This document shows positions 34,740 to 43,488 of a stretch of DNA of 64,000 nt, in pieces. The stretch covers positions 483,729 through 547,728 of the forward strand of contig NZ_JAGHRC010000003.1 of NCBI RefSeq assembly GCF_017743975.1. The letters run 5' to 3'. The notes under the pieces were generated by a model. The model searched no databases and was not told where the DNA came from. It saw nothing but the letters and a program-made list of their open reading frames with translations. The stretch's first letter is position 1. The number at the start of each line of letters is the position of its first letter. Origin of the DNA: Ruegeria sp. R14_0 (GTDB lineage: Bacteria > Pseudomonadota > Alphaproteobacteria > Rhodobacterales > Rhodobacteraceae). The position numbers and the translations under genes were made by a program.

Positions 34740-35480
34740 TTACCCGCCCCGAGCGAACTGCACGAGCGATTGCCCGTTACTGTTCAACAAAACCAGTGTG
34801 TCGCCTTTGAAAACATAGGCCGAAGCACCTTGGAGGGCTTTGAAAAACTGCCGCTCGACGTCATCCAATGGCGGTGGGCAGGCCATCAAAGTAGCGGCCA
34901 TGTTATCCGGGAACTCGATATTGGTTCCGGTGATCTTGGCCTGCCCGGAAAACCGATTGCACCCTCCGGTGCCGGAAAAGGCCCCGTCCTGCGCAAAAGA
35001 CAAAGCCGGGCGACGTTCCGTCTCAATAGGTGCGCCGTTCAGGCCCATGGCCGTCCAGCTGGTGTTTTCCAAAGTGGCGGCACCGGGCGGCTGCACCTTG
35101 ACCAAGACCAGATCTGTGGTGTTCCCCGCCCCGTTCGTCAGGACCGGATAGGCTGTGTCTGTGGTATAGAGCAGCGTGTCGCCCTGAAAGATTGATCCGC
35201 GCACCACATAGCGCATCCCCTCCTGGATCAGCGCGTCATCATAGCTCAACTCAAATTGCGCAGGCACACCAGTCAAAGCATAGCGTTTGGCCGACAAGGT
35301 GACGGACGGGACATCGGCGCGCGAGACGTCCTGCAACTGCACAAGCAGGGTCGCATCAGGCGGCACCGCGATGCGTTCGCGATAGGTGGCCGACCCTTCG
35401 ATAGTACCTGCCAAGGCGGTGCCGCCAAGTGTGGCGGTCACGGCCGCAACCGCAAGGGCAGTGTATCCGGTCTTGAGCAT
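34740..35480 (-). CDS. Exported YbaY-META domain fusion protein
   Basis: A 246-residue secreted protein. After a signal peptide (cleavage near TALA), residues about 25-125 form a YbaY/YscW-type domain (ATLLVQLQDVSRADVP, GMRYVVRGSIFQGD). A META/HslJ domain follows (LENTSWTAMGLNGAPIE, FSGTGGCNRFSGQAKI, LMACPPPLDDVERQFF). Both domains occur in envelope or heat-shock-related lipoproteins, but here they are joined without a lipobox. The start at 35480 follows AAGGAG. The gene is monocistronic and may act in periplasmic stress. Confidence 0.83.
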   Translation of the reverse strand: MLKTGYTALAVAAVTATLGGTALAGTIEGSATYRERIAVPPDATLLVQLQDVSRADVPSVTLSAKRYALTGVPAQFELSYDDALIQEGMRYVVRGSIFQGDTLLYTTDTAYPVLTNGAGNTTDLVLVKVQPPGAATLENTSWTAMGLNGAPIETERRPALSFAQDGAFSGTGGCNRFSGQAKITGTNIEFPDNMAATLMACPPPLDDVERQFFKALQGASAYVFKGDTLVLLNSNGQSLVQFARGG

Positions 35481-35579
35481 GGCTGTGCTCCTTCCTTGTA
35501 AATTCATTTATTCAAAACATTGTGCGTAGCTCTGAATTTACAAGGACTTCTGCAGAAAGCCAGCGGTTACGCGCCGGTT

Positions 35580-37358
35580 CTACAGGGGCCAGATGAACGG
35601 TATCAGCAACGAGGCGAGCAAGCCGACCGTCAAATTCAACGGCACACCGACCCGCAGGAAATCGGTGAACCTGTACCCGCCGGGGCCATATACCATCATG
35701 TTGGTCTGATACCCGATTGGCGTCGCGAAGGAGGCCGATGCAGCCACCATGACCGCCACCACCAGCGGGCGCGGATCAATCCCCACCGCTTGCGCCAGAC
35801 CAATTGCAATTGGTGTGACAACAACGGCCACCGCGTTGTTCGACACCAGTTCTGTAAGCACCGAAGTCAGCAGATAGACGGCCCAGATGATCAGGAACGG
35901 GGGCAACATGCCCAAACCGGGGGCAATGGCCTCGACAATCAACGAAACGGCGCCGGATTTGTCCAGAGCCGCACCGATGGCCAGCATGGAAAAGATCAGG
36001 GCCAGCAGGCGGCCTTCGACAAAGGAAAACGCCTCATCCGCGTCGATGCAGCGGGTCATCAACACGACCGCCACTGCCAACACCGACAACAACAGGATCG
36101 GTGCGACGCCCAGCGCGGCCAGTACAACGATCCCGGTCAGTGCCCCGATGGCAATCGGCGCATGGCTGCGGCGGAACGCGCGGGCCGAAGGCTGGGTGAC
36201 ATCGACCATATCCATATCAGCGGCCAATCTTTGAATATCCGCCGGAGAGCCCTCCAACAGCAATGTGTCCCCGACGCGAACGACCAGTTCATCCAATTGC
36301 CGACCGATATTCTGGTTCCGCCGATGCACCGCCAGCACATAGACCCCGTAACGACGCCTCAGCCGCATCGCGCCCAACGTCCGGCCGACCATGCGGCACC
36401 CCGGAGTGATCAGGACCTCAACCGTCTTGGTCTCAACCGCAGAAACCTGATCGACACGCTTAAGCTCTTTGTTCGTTTGCAAGCTCAGCAGCTCGGTCAT
36501 CTGGGTTCGCAGAACCACGCGGTCGCCCACTTTCAGCGTGACGCCCTTGAGGTTGCGCCGCAAAGACTCGTCGCCGCGTACAACGTCGATCAGGCGCACA
36601 CCGGGACGCTTGAACAGCTGAACCCCGGTGACTTCGCGCCCGATCAGGTTGCTGTCAGGCGGGATCACGGCCTCGGTGAAGAACTTCATCTTGGACCGGT
36701 CGCTGAGCATCGAGGCCATGCTATCCCGCTCTGGCAGCAGGCGCGGAGAGACAAACCGCAGGTAGAACATGCCGTATATCACCAAGGCGATACCCAGCGG
36801 CGTGACCTCAAAGATTGTAAACGGCGTCATCCCTTGCGACCGTGCGACACCATCGACCAACAGGTTGGTCGACGTACCGATCAACGTTAGCGTACCACCC
36901 AATATGGCAGCGTAGCTAAGCGGGATCAGTAGTTTCGATGCCGGAACATTCAGGGTGCGCGCGATCTGGATAAAGACGGGGATCATTACGACCACCACCG
37001 GTGTATTCGACACCACGGCCGAGGCCACAACTACAAAGGCCATCAACGTTGCAATGGCGACCTTAGGTTTCACCTGCGCCTGTTTCTGAGCGGTCGAGGT
37101 GAAAGCATCCAGCGCCCCTGTGCGGACCAACGCCCCCATGATGATGAACATCGCTGCAATGGTCCACGGGGCCGGGTTGGACAAAACCGCCAACGCGCTT
37201 TGATAGGGAAGGATACCGGTCACAAGCATCACAGCGACCCCGCCGATAGCGACGACTTCGGTCGGATAGACTTCGCGCAGGAACATGATGAACATGCCTG
37301 CGACGACCATTAGCGCCAGTATCGCGCTTCCCATTTCTGTCAGTTGAAGGAATTCCAT
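35580..37358 (-). CDS. SLC13/DASS-type permease with TrkA-C domains (second paralogue)
   Basis: A 592-residue carrier with the same plan as the protein at 29.6 kb: membrane half with AVVSNTPVVVVMIPVFI, two RCK_C domains at about 210-380 (GDRVVLRTQM, RVGDTLLLEG), and a second membrane half with SNNAVAVVVTPIAIGLAQ and TPIGYQTNMMVYGPGGYRF. It is predicted to move anions such as sulfate or dicarboxylates. The two copies differ enough to have separate substrates. Confidence 0.88.
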   Translation of the reverse strand: MEFLQLTEMGSAILALMVVAGMFIMFLREVYPTEVVAIGGVAVMLVTGILPYQSALAVLSNPAPWTIAAMFIIMGALVRTGALDAFTSTAQKQAQVKPKVAIATLMAFVVVASAVVSNTPVVVVMIPVFIQIARTLNVPASKLLIPLSYAAILGGTLTLIGTSTNLLVDGVARSQGMTPFTIFEVTPLGIALVIYGMFYLRFVSPRLLPERDSMASMLSDRSKMKFFTEAVIPPDSNLIGREVTGVQLFKRPGVRLIDVVRGDESLRRNLKGVTLKVGDRVVLRTQMTELLSLQTNKELKRVDQVSAVETKTVEVLITPGCRMVGRTLGAMRLRRRYGVYVLAVHRRNQNIGRQLDELVVRVGDTLLLEGSPADIQRLAADMDMVDVTQPSARAFRRSHAPIAIGALTGIVVLAALGVAPILLLSVLAVAVVLMTRCIDADEAFSFVEGRLLALIFSMLAIGAALDKSGAVSLIVEAIAPGLGMLPPFLIIWAVYLLTSVLTELVSNNAVAVVVTPIAIGLAQAVGIDPRPLVVAVMVAASASFATPIGYQTNMMVYGPGGYRFTDFLRVGVPLNLTVGLLASLLIPFIWPL

Positions 37359-37447
37359 TCTTGGTATTCTGTCCGAACCCTGGCCTGGCTTACGCGCCCG
37401 TCAGGCAGTTTCACGCATTGCGCGCGGCAGAGCAAGCCTGACGTGGA

Positions 37448-38263
37448 TTATTGCGGCCCCGCTTGCTGCAACCGTCCGCCAACGCGTACCATTTGAACAG
37501 ATTTGGCCTGACCGTCGCGGTCGTCGGTTTCGACAAACACACCGCTTAGCGTCGCCTCACCATTGGCAGGGGTGAACCGGGCCTTGGGCATTCCGGTGAT
37601 GAAACGGCGCATCGGCTCGACCTTGTCCATCCCGATGACCGAGTCATAGTCTCCGCACATCCCGGCGTCTGACAGATATGCGGTGCCACCCGGCAAGATC
37701 TGAGCATCGGCGGTGGGCACATGGGTATGCGTACCGACAACCAAACTGGCGCGTTTGTCACAATAGTGGCCCATGGCCATCTTCTCGGACGTGGCCTCGC
37801 AATGCATATCGACGATGATCGCCTGCGCTTGCCCGCCGCGGGGGTGCGATTTCAGGATCGGCTCAACGGCCGAGAACGGGTCGTCAAAGGGGCGCTTCAT
37901 AAAGACCTGCCCCAACACCTGAACCACCAGAACCTTGCGCCCGCCGGGTGCGTTGTACAGTCGATGCCCCCTGCCCGGCGCGCCTTTGGCAAAATTCACC
38001 GGGCGTACGATACGGGGCTCTCTCTCGATGAACTGCAGCATGTCCTTCTGGTCAAACGCATGGTCGCCCAGCGTCAGGCAATCAGCCCCTGCATCCAGCA
38101 GCAGCTTGGCGTGATCCCCGGTCAGGCCCATCCCGTTCGAGGCGTTCTCGCCATTGACCACGACGAAATCCAGCCGCCATTCACCGCGCAAACGCGGCAA
38201 ATGCTGCTGTACAGCCGCACGTCCAGCGCGGCCCATGACGTCACCCAGAAATAGTAATCTCAT
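37448..38263 (-). CDS. TIGR00282/YmdB family metallophosphoesterase
   Basis: A 271-residue calcineurin-like phosphoesterase. Metal ligands sit in LFLGDVMGRAGR (Asp), VNGENASNG (Asn/Glu), TLGDHAFDQ, and VGTHTHVPTAD (His). Bacillus YmdB hydrolyses cyclic nucleotides and affects mRNA decay and biofilm choice. The start at 38263 gives the standard length; the open frame to 38335 lacks a conserved extension. Confidence 0.9.
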   Translation of the reverse strand: MRLLFLGDVMGRAGRAAVQQHLPRLRGEWRLDFVVVNGENASNGMGLTGDHAKLLLDAGADCLTLGDHAFDQKDMLQFIEREPRIVRPVNFAKGAPGRGHRLYNAPGGRKVLVVQVLGQVFMKRPFDDPFSAVEPILKSHPRGGQAQAIIVDMHCEATSEKMAMGHYCDKRASLVVGTHTHVPTADAQILPGGTAYLSDAGMCGDYDSVIGMDKVEPMRRFITGMPKARFTPANGEATLSGVFVETDDRDGQAKSVQMVRVGGRLQQAGPQ

Positions 38264-38351
38264 GCCTAACGTCCTAAGTGTGGTGTCCCCCAAGCACAAG
38301 TGGTTAAACTGCGGCAATAAACCGTGAAAACGCATTGGACAGGAGACGCTA

Positions 38352-38588
38352 ATGACCCGTTACTTCACCCCAGTGGCCGCTCTGGCCCTTCTCGCTGCCT
38401 GCGATCAGGCTGATCAAGCTTCGGAACAGCCTGTCGGGCTGGCCAATCCGGCCGCGACCTTCTGCATCGAACAAGGTGGGCAGTATGAGATACAGGATGG
38501 TGAGAACGGCCAAAGCGGAACCTGCACCCTGCCTGACGGGTCCAAGCAAGATGCGTGGGAGTATTTCCGAGCCGAAAACATGGGCTAG
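38352..38588 (+). CDS. DUF333-type small lipoprotein
   Basis: A 78-residue lipoprotein: MTRYFTPVAALALLAAC is the signal with lipobox LAAC (Cys17). The mature part has the DUF333 pattern NPAATFCIEQGGQYEIQ with Cys pairing to GTCTLPDGSKQDAWEYFR. DUF333 proteins are putative hemolysin-like or protease-inhibitor-like envelope proteins. A CAGGAGA ribosome-binding site lies upstream. It is a lone plus-strand gene between YmdB and the cyclo-ligase. Confidence 0.85.
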   Translation: MTRYFTPVAALALLAACDQADQASEQPVGLANPAATFCIEQGGQYEIQDGENGQSGTCTLPDGSKQDAWEYFRAENMG

Positions 38589-38590
38589 GC

Positions 38591-39148
38591 TTAGAACGTC
38601 AGAACCCGACTTTCGGTAATGACCATGTCAAGTGGCTGGTCAGTTGGTTCGAGCGGCAGGCCTTCGGCCTCTTGCGCGTCAAAGGCAAAGCCGATTGCCA
38701 GCGTCGGGCGCTTGGCGCGCAGCCCTTCCAACGTGCGGTCATAGAACCCGCCGCCATATCCCAGCCTGCCGCCCTGCGCATCGAAAGCAACCAGCGGCAC
38801 GATCAGAATCTCTGGGTCGAAGTAGTCATCGACCTCTGGGATTTTCGCACCGAAGGGGCCGTCTTTGAGCGCCCCTTCGGGCGTCCAGCGCGAGAACTTC
38901 AGCGGCTGGCCCGCAGCCTGGATGACGGGAACACCGACCGCGCCGTAGGCCGACGCTTCGGCCATGGCGGGTAGCGGATCAATCTCGGTTCGGATCGGCA
39001 TGTACCCCGATAGCGGCACACCGCGATGACCAGCCAGAACCTCGGACAACCGCCCGGCTGCGCCCGGCATACGCACTTCGAAAGCAGCCTTGCGGCGTGC
39101 AAATGCGGTCTTGCGCGCAGCGGCTTTGATTTCAGTCAGATCGGTCAC
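38591..39148 (-). CDS. 5-formyltetrahydrofolate cyclo-ligase
   Basis: A 185-residue enzyme converting 5-formyl-THF to 5,10-methenyl-THF with ATP. Motifs are the N-terminal basic helix (ARKTAFARRKAAFE), SGYMPIRTEIDP (folate site) and VAFDAQGGRLGYGGGFYDR, the glycine-rich ATP loop. Its ATG overlaps the mgtE stop by 4 bp, so it is translated from the mgtE message. In many bacteria 6S RNA lies beside this gene, but I see no room for it here. Confidence 0.93.
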   Translation of the reverse strand: MTDLTEIKAAARKTAFARRKAAFEVRMPGAAGRLSEVLAGHRGVPLSGYMPIRTEIDPLPAMAEASAYGAVGVPVIQAAGQPLKFSRWTPEGALKDGPFGAKIPEVDDYFDPEILIVPLVAFDAQGGRLGYGGGFYDRTLEGLRAKRPTLAIGFAFDAQEAEGLPLEPTDQPLDMVITESRVLTF

Positions 39149-40539
39149 AAAAGCACCACGCTGGCAAGCCCCAAGAAGATGAAGAAGCCCATGACATCCG
39201 TTGTGGTGGTCACAAACGTCCCCGATGCCAGCGCAGGGTCAACACCCAGACGGTCCAGCAAGACCGGTACTACCGTACCTGCAAAGCCTGCGATGATCAT
39301 ATTCACGACCAAGGCCGACCCGATCACGACACCCAGCATCGGAGAGTCGAACCACATCATCCCGACAGTGCCCAACACGATGGCGAAACACAGACCGTTG
39401 AGCATGCCCACCAGCAATTCCCGCCGGATAACTCGCATGACGTTTGCATTGGTCAGGTCGCGGGTTGCCAGGGCGCGCACCGCAACCGTTAGCGACTGCG
39501 TTCCCGCATTGCCGCCCATGGACGCGACGATGGGCATCAGGATTGCCAGCGCGACCAGCTGATCAATCGCCGCCTCGAACTGAGAAATCACCAACGAGGC
39601 GCAAATAGCCGTGCATAGGTTCACCGCCAGCCAAGGCAGGCGGCGACGGCTTGTGGCTGCGACGCTGTCGGACAACGAGCTTTCCTCACCCACACCGGCC
39701 AATCGCAGAATGTCTTCCTCGTGCTCTTCATCCAATACGACCATCGCGTCGTCGATGGTGATCACACCAACCAAGCGCCCGTCGGCATCGACGACCGGGG
39801 CCGAAATCAGGTGATACTGATTGAACGCATAGGCCACATCCTCTTCGTCCTGATCGACGGGGATGGTATGGAATTCCTCTTCGGCGATGTCATGCAGCGG
39901 CACCTCGCGTCGGGTCGCCATCAGCTTGCCCAAGGTGACCTGTGCCACCGGTTTTAACCGGGGGTCAACCAGAACGACATGGTAGAACTGCTCTGGCAGG
40001 TCATCGTTGGCGCGCATGAAATCGATGGCCTGCCCCACGGTCCAATGCTCGGGAGCCATGACGACCTCGCGCTGCATGAGACGACCGGCTGAGTTCTCGG
40101 GATAAGACAGCGCCTGCTCTGCCGCGATCCGCTCAGAATCCTCGAGCGCATCCAAAATGGCCTCTTGCTGCGGCTCTTCCAGATCTTCAAGCAGGTCGAC
40201 GACGTCGTCGCTTTCCATGTCGCGCACGGCGTCCGCCAGAACGTCGGGGCGCAGGACACTGATGACCTCTTCCCGCACGGCCTCATCCAGTTCCGAGAGG
40301 ATGTCTCCGTCGAATTCCTTGTCGTACAGCCGGATCAGGCGTCCGCGGTCATAGGGGTTGATCTGTTCCAATAGGTCGGCGATGTCCGCTGGGTGCAGCG
40401 GCTCCATCAGCTCGATCAGCTTGTCACGATCATCCACATCCACCGCATATAGGATCGCGGCCACAGTGCGGCGGTCCAGCGCATACACATCGTCTTCGGC
40501 GGCAGAGTCGGTTGCGGGTTCATCATAGCCTGTCGTCAT
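39145..40539 (-). CDS. mgtE: Magnesium transporter MgtE
   Basis: A 464-residue Mg2+ channel. The acidic N domain (LMEPLHPADIADLLEQI and the DDVVDLLEDLEEPQQEAIL repeats) covers about residues 20-125. A CBS pair follows, and five membrane helices at about 280-464 include PIVASMGGNAGTQSLTVAVR, the conserved pore segment. The CBS and N domains close the channel when cytosolic Mg2+ is high. The start is the ATG at 40539; an upstream ATG at 40563 is possible. It is coupled to the downstream cyclo-ligase gene. Confidence 0.93.
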   Translation of the reverse strand: MTTGYDEPATDSAAEDDVYALDRRTVAAILYAVDVDDRDKLIELMEPLHPADIADLLEQINPYDRGRLIRLYDKEFDGDILSELDEAVREEVISVLRPDVLADAVRDMESDDVVDLLEDLEEPQQEAILDALEDSERIAAEQALSYPENSAGRLMQREVVMAPEHWTVGQAIDFMRANDDLPEQFYHVVLVDPRLKPVAQVTLGKLMATRREVPLHDIAEEEFHTIPVDQDEEDVAYAFNQYHLISAPVVDADGRLVGVITIDDAMVVLDEEHEEDILRLAGVGEESSLSDSVAATSRRRLPWLAVNLCTAICASLVISQFEAAIDQLVALAILMPIVASMGGNAGTQSLTVAVRALATRDLTNANVMRVIRRELLVGMLNGLCFAIVLGTVGMMWFDSPMLGVVIGSALVVNMIIAGFAGTVVPVLLDRLGVDPALASGTFVTTTTDVMGFFIFLGLASVVLL

Positions 40540-40678
40540 GTCTGCCCCCGTTGGTTCGCGCATTGACCCCTAATTAGAAGAAGCAGCTACCGGAAAACAA
40601 TGACAATGCGGCGATTTACCGGCAAGTTTCGCCGCCTTATGCTGTTTCCCAGTCCCATACAGGCGGAGAACATTGGAA

Positions 40679-41968
40679 ATGGCGCAAAAAACGCTTCTCA
40701 AAGGGCGCGTCCTGAGTTTCAACGGATCACCCTTTGAGGGTGAACCGACCGAGGCCGTGACTATCAGCGAAGCGGTGTTGATCGAAGGAGGTCGGATCGT
40801 TTCGGTTGCAGATGCAGACAGCCTGATCTCCGCACACCCAGATGCCGACGTGGTGGACCACGGTCAGCATGTCATCATGGCCGGGTTTGTAGACGCGCAC
40901 GTGCATTACCCGCAGACCGCCATGATCGCCAGCTGGGGAAAGCGCCTGATCGATTGGCTGAACACCTATACTTTCCCCGAGGAAATGAAGTTCGGAGAGA
41001 CGGAGTACGCGACCGAGATCGCCAACCGCTATCTCGACCTAACGGCCGCGCATGGGACCACGACCATGTGCAGTTTCTGCACCATCCATCCCGAGAGCGT
41101 TGATGCGTTTTTTACCGCAGCGCAACAGCGCGGGCAGCGCGTGGTGGCTGGCAAAACCTGCATGGATCGCAATGCGCCCGCGGGGCTGCGGGACACCCCT
41201 CAGACGGCCTACGACCAATCCCAAGCATTGCTGGAGAAGTGGCATGGCGTAGATCGTATTTCCTATGCCATCACGCCGCGGTTTTCGCCAACTTCCACTC
41301 CAGATCAGTTGGAGGCGATGGGCGCGCTTTGGGCTGAGCACCCGCATTGCCTTATGCAAACGCATCTGAGTGAGCAGACGGATGAAATCACCTGGGTCCG
41401 CGAGCTGTTCCCAGACGCGCGGGACTATCTGGACACTTATGAAAAGTTCGGCTTGCTGGGATCGCACGGCGTTTACGGCCATGTCATCCACCTGGAATCG
41501 CGAGAACGCGATCGGTTACGCGAGGTTGACGCCGCACTGATCCACTGCCCAACCTCGAACACGTTTATCGGATCAGGCCTATTCGACATGGACGGGCTGA
41601 TGCACGACGGGCACCGGGTCGGATTGGCAACGGATACCGGTGGCGGGTCGAGCTTTTCGATGCTGCACACCATGGCCTCGGCTTACGAAATCGGACAACT
41701 ACGCGGCGCGCCCTTGCACGCGGCGCAACTGCTGTGGCTGGGCACTGTCGGATCGGCTCGCTCGTTGCGGATGGATGACTGTATCGGCAACGTTGCAGCG
41801 GGGATGGAAGCTGATCTGGTTGTGCTGGACCTTGCCTCAACCCCCGCAATCGCGCAACGAGAGGCCTGTGCCAATGACCTGTGGGAGGCAGTCTTCCCGA
41901 CCATCATGATGGGGGATGATCGGGCGATAGCAGAGGTGTGGATTGGCGGCCGCAAAGTTGGCGCATAG
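40679..41968 (+). CDS. guaD: Guanine deaminase
   Basis: A 429-residue amidohydrolase converting guanine to xanthine. The zinc ligands H74-x-H76 are in GFVDAHVHYPQT, further ligands in QTHLSEQ and ATDTGGGSSFSM, and the family motif TTTMCSFCTIHPES is present. The start at 40679 was preferred over a TTG two codons earlier. It converges with an 8-oxoguanine deaminase, giving a small purine-salvage or catabolic pair. Confidence 0.93.
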   Translation: MAQKTLLKGRVLSFNGSPFEGEPTEAVTISEAVLIEGGRIVSVADADSLISAHPDADVVDHGQHVIMAGFVDAHVHYPQTAMIASWGKRLIDWLNTYTFPEEMKFGETEYATEIANRYLDLTAAHGTTTMCSFCTIHPESVDAFFTAAQQRGQRVVAGKTCMDRNAPAGLRDTPQTAYDQSQALLEKWHGVDRISYAITPRFSPTSTPDQLEAMGALWAEHPHCLMQTHLSEQTDEITWVRELFPDARDYLDTYEKFGLLGSHGVYGHVIHLESRERDRLREVDAALIHCPTSNTFIGSGLFDMDGLMHDGHRVGLATDTGGGSSFSMLHTMASAYEIGQLRGAPLHAAQLLWLGTVGSARSLRMDDCIGNVAAGMEADLVVLDLASTPAIAQREACANDLWEAVFPTIMMGDDRAIAEVWIGGRKVGA

Positions 41969-41973
41969 ACCCA

Positions 41974-41990
41974 ATGCGCCTGCGGCGCAT
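41974..41990. terminator. Hairpin between the two deaminase genes
   Basis: A perfect 7-bp stem ATGCGCC/GGCGCAT with a TGC loop starts 5 bp after the guaD stop and leads into intergenic repeat copy 2. Confidence 0.5.
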
Positions 41991-42023
41991 GCCTCCGGCG
42001 GGGATATTTTTGGCCAGATGAAG
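41987..42023 (-). repeat. Roseobacter 3'-end intergenic repeat, copy 2
   Basis: On the minus strand it reads CTTCATCTGGCCAAAAATAT then CCCCGCCGGAGGC, starting 11 bp after the stop of the 8-oxoguanine deaminase gene. The CTTCATCTGGCCAAAAATAT part is identical in copy 3, and both are preceded by a GATCCGC segment. Confidence 0.65.
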
Positions 42024-42034
42024 AGCGGATCCTG

Positions 42035-43369
42035 CTAGATGGCCAGAGCCCGCGCCAGTCGGTTGTGCGTTTCTATGACGCGCGGCAGGTCTATCGTCGT
42101 CAGCTCTCCTGCCCTTACAATCTGACGGCCCTCTACAAACAGGTGCTTCACTTTCATTGGTCCGGCCAGCAGCAATGCGGCCGGATCCCAGCTGCCTGCG
42201 CTTTCGATGCTGCGTGTGTCCCACATGGCAATGTCGGCACGTTTGCCCGGCTCAAGGCGTCCGCAATCGGGGCGGTTCAGCACATCAGCACCGCCACGTG
42301 TGGCGATCTCTAATGCCTCGCGCGAGGACATGGCATCGGCCCCGCTGGCAACGCGTTGCAGCAACATGGCTTGACGTGCTTCGAGTATGAGACTGCCGTT
42401 GTCGTTACTGGCGGATCCATCGGCACCAAGGCCCACCGGAACACCCCTGTCGCGCATGGAACGCACTGGCGCGATACCGGATCCCAGGCGGCAATTGGAA
42501 CAGGGACAATGGGCGACACCTGTTTGGGTTTTGGAAAAAAGGTTGATTTCGGACCCGTCCAGTTTGACACAATGTGCGTGCCATACGTCAGACCCGGTCC
42601 AGCCCAGATCCTCGGCATATTGGCCGGGTCGACATCCGAACTTGGCTTGCGAATAAGCGATATCCTCATCGTTTTCAGCCAAGTGTGTATGCAGCATAAC
42701 CCCCTTGTCACGCGCAAGCACTGCCGTGTCGCGCATCAGATCGCGGCTGACCGAGAACGGAGAGCACGGAGCCAGACCGACCCTGCACATTGCGCCTTCG
42801 GTTGAGTCGTGGAACGCATCAACCACGCGGACCATGTCGTCCAGAATCGCGGCCTCGGATTCGACGAGTGAGTCCGGCGGCAATCCTCCGTCGCTTTCAC
42901 CAATGCTCATCGCGCCACGGGTCGGGTGGAATCGCATTCCGACCTCTGCCGCGGCAGCGATCGTGTCATCTAGCCGCGCGCCATTGGGATAGAGATACAG
43001 GTGGTCCGAACTGAGAGTGCACCCCGACAGGGCCAGCTCGGCCAGCCCGATCTGGGCGGACACAAACATCTCTTCCGGACCAAAACGCGACCAGATCGGG
43101 TACAGCGTCTGCAGCCATCCGAACAACAGCGCATCCTGCCCGCCCGGAACGGCCCGGGTCAGGGTTTGGTATAGATGGTGATGGGTGTTCACCAACCCAG
43201 GGGTCACGACACAGCCCGAGGCATCATGTACCTCTCCGCTGGTTTGCAAATCGCGGCCGATCTGCGCGATCTGTCCTTTTTGGATCAAAATATCCGCGCC
43301 ACACAGTTCTTGGCGCGCGTCATCCATCGTTAGAATGGTGTCCGCGTTTTTAATAAGGATTTCGGTCAT
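42035..43369 (-). CDS. 8-oxoguanine deaminase
   Basis: A 444-residue TRZ/ATZ-type amidohydrolase. H63 and H65 in NTHHHLYQTLTRAVPG are zinc ligands; HTHLAENDEDI and GLGADGSASNDNG carry the remaining metal and catalytic residues. The Cys-rich VAHCPCSNCRLGSG and the HHLYQTLTR segment are typical of characterised 8-oxoguanine deaminases (products 8-oxoxanthine/urate). The ATG at 43369 follows AGGAGG. Its neighbours are guanine deaminase and an inositol-monophosphatase-like gene. Confidence 0.87.
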   Translation of the reverse strand: MTEILIKNADTILTMDDARQELCGADILIQKGQIAQIGRDLQTSGEVHDASGCVVTPGLVNTHHHLYQTLTRAVPGGQDALLFGWLQTLYPIWSRFGPEEMFVSAQIGLAELALSGCTLSSDHLYLYPNGARLDDTIAAAAEVGMRFHPTRGAMSIGESDGGLPPDSLVESEAAILDDMVRVVDAFHDSTEGAMCRVGLAPCSPFSVSRDLMRDTAVLARDKGVMLHTHLAENDEDIAYSQAKFGCRPGQYAEDLGWTGSDVWHAHCVKLDGSEINLFSKTQTGVAHCPCSNCRLGSGIAPVRSMRDRGVPVGLGADGSASNDNGSLILEARQAMLLQRVASGADAMSSREALEIATRGGADVLNRPDCGRLEPGKRADIAMWDTRSIESAGSWDPAALLLAGPMKVKHLFVEGRQIVRAGELTTIDLPRVIETHNRLARALAI

Positions 43370-43462
43370 TTCGCCCTCCTGCATCAGCCCGTTTCATGCA
43401 AGGAGTGCGTTGGCTGGCGGAAAACGGGCACAAGAACCAGCCGGGCGGACCTTACCCGAACG

Positions 43463-43488
43463 ATTGAAACCCGGCAACGGGTTTCAAT
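43463..43488 (-). terminator. Perfect 11-bp hairpin at the end of the phosphatase gene
   Basis: ATTGAAACCCG-GCAA-CGGGTTTCAAT overlaps the stop codon (43484-43486). It is a terminator-like structure without a U-tract. Confidence 0.5.

Noticed and set aside
35520..36890. 456-residue plus-strand open frame
   Set aside because: It is the antisense shadow of the SLC13 permease; His/Gln/Arg-rich, no ribosome-binding site, no recognisable domain.
37395..37430. Long-range GTCAGGC/GCCTGAC inverted repeat between the SLC13 and YmdB genes
   Set aside because: The arms are short and the loop long, with no U-tract; I could not support a function.
38264..38351. 6S RNA beside the 5-formyl-THF cyclo-ligase gene
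   Set aside because: 6S RNA is often next to this gene, but the gaps around it are under 110 bp and do not form the long bulged hairpin.
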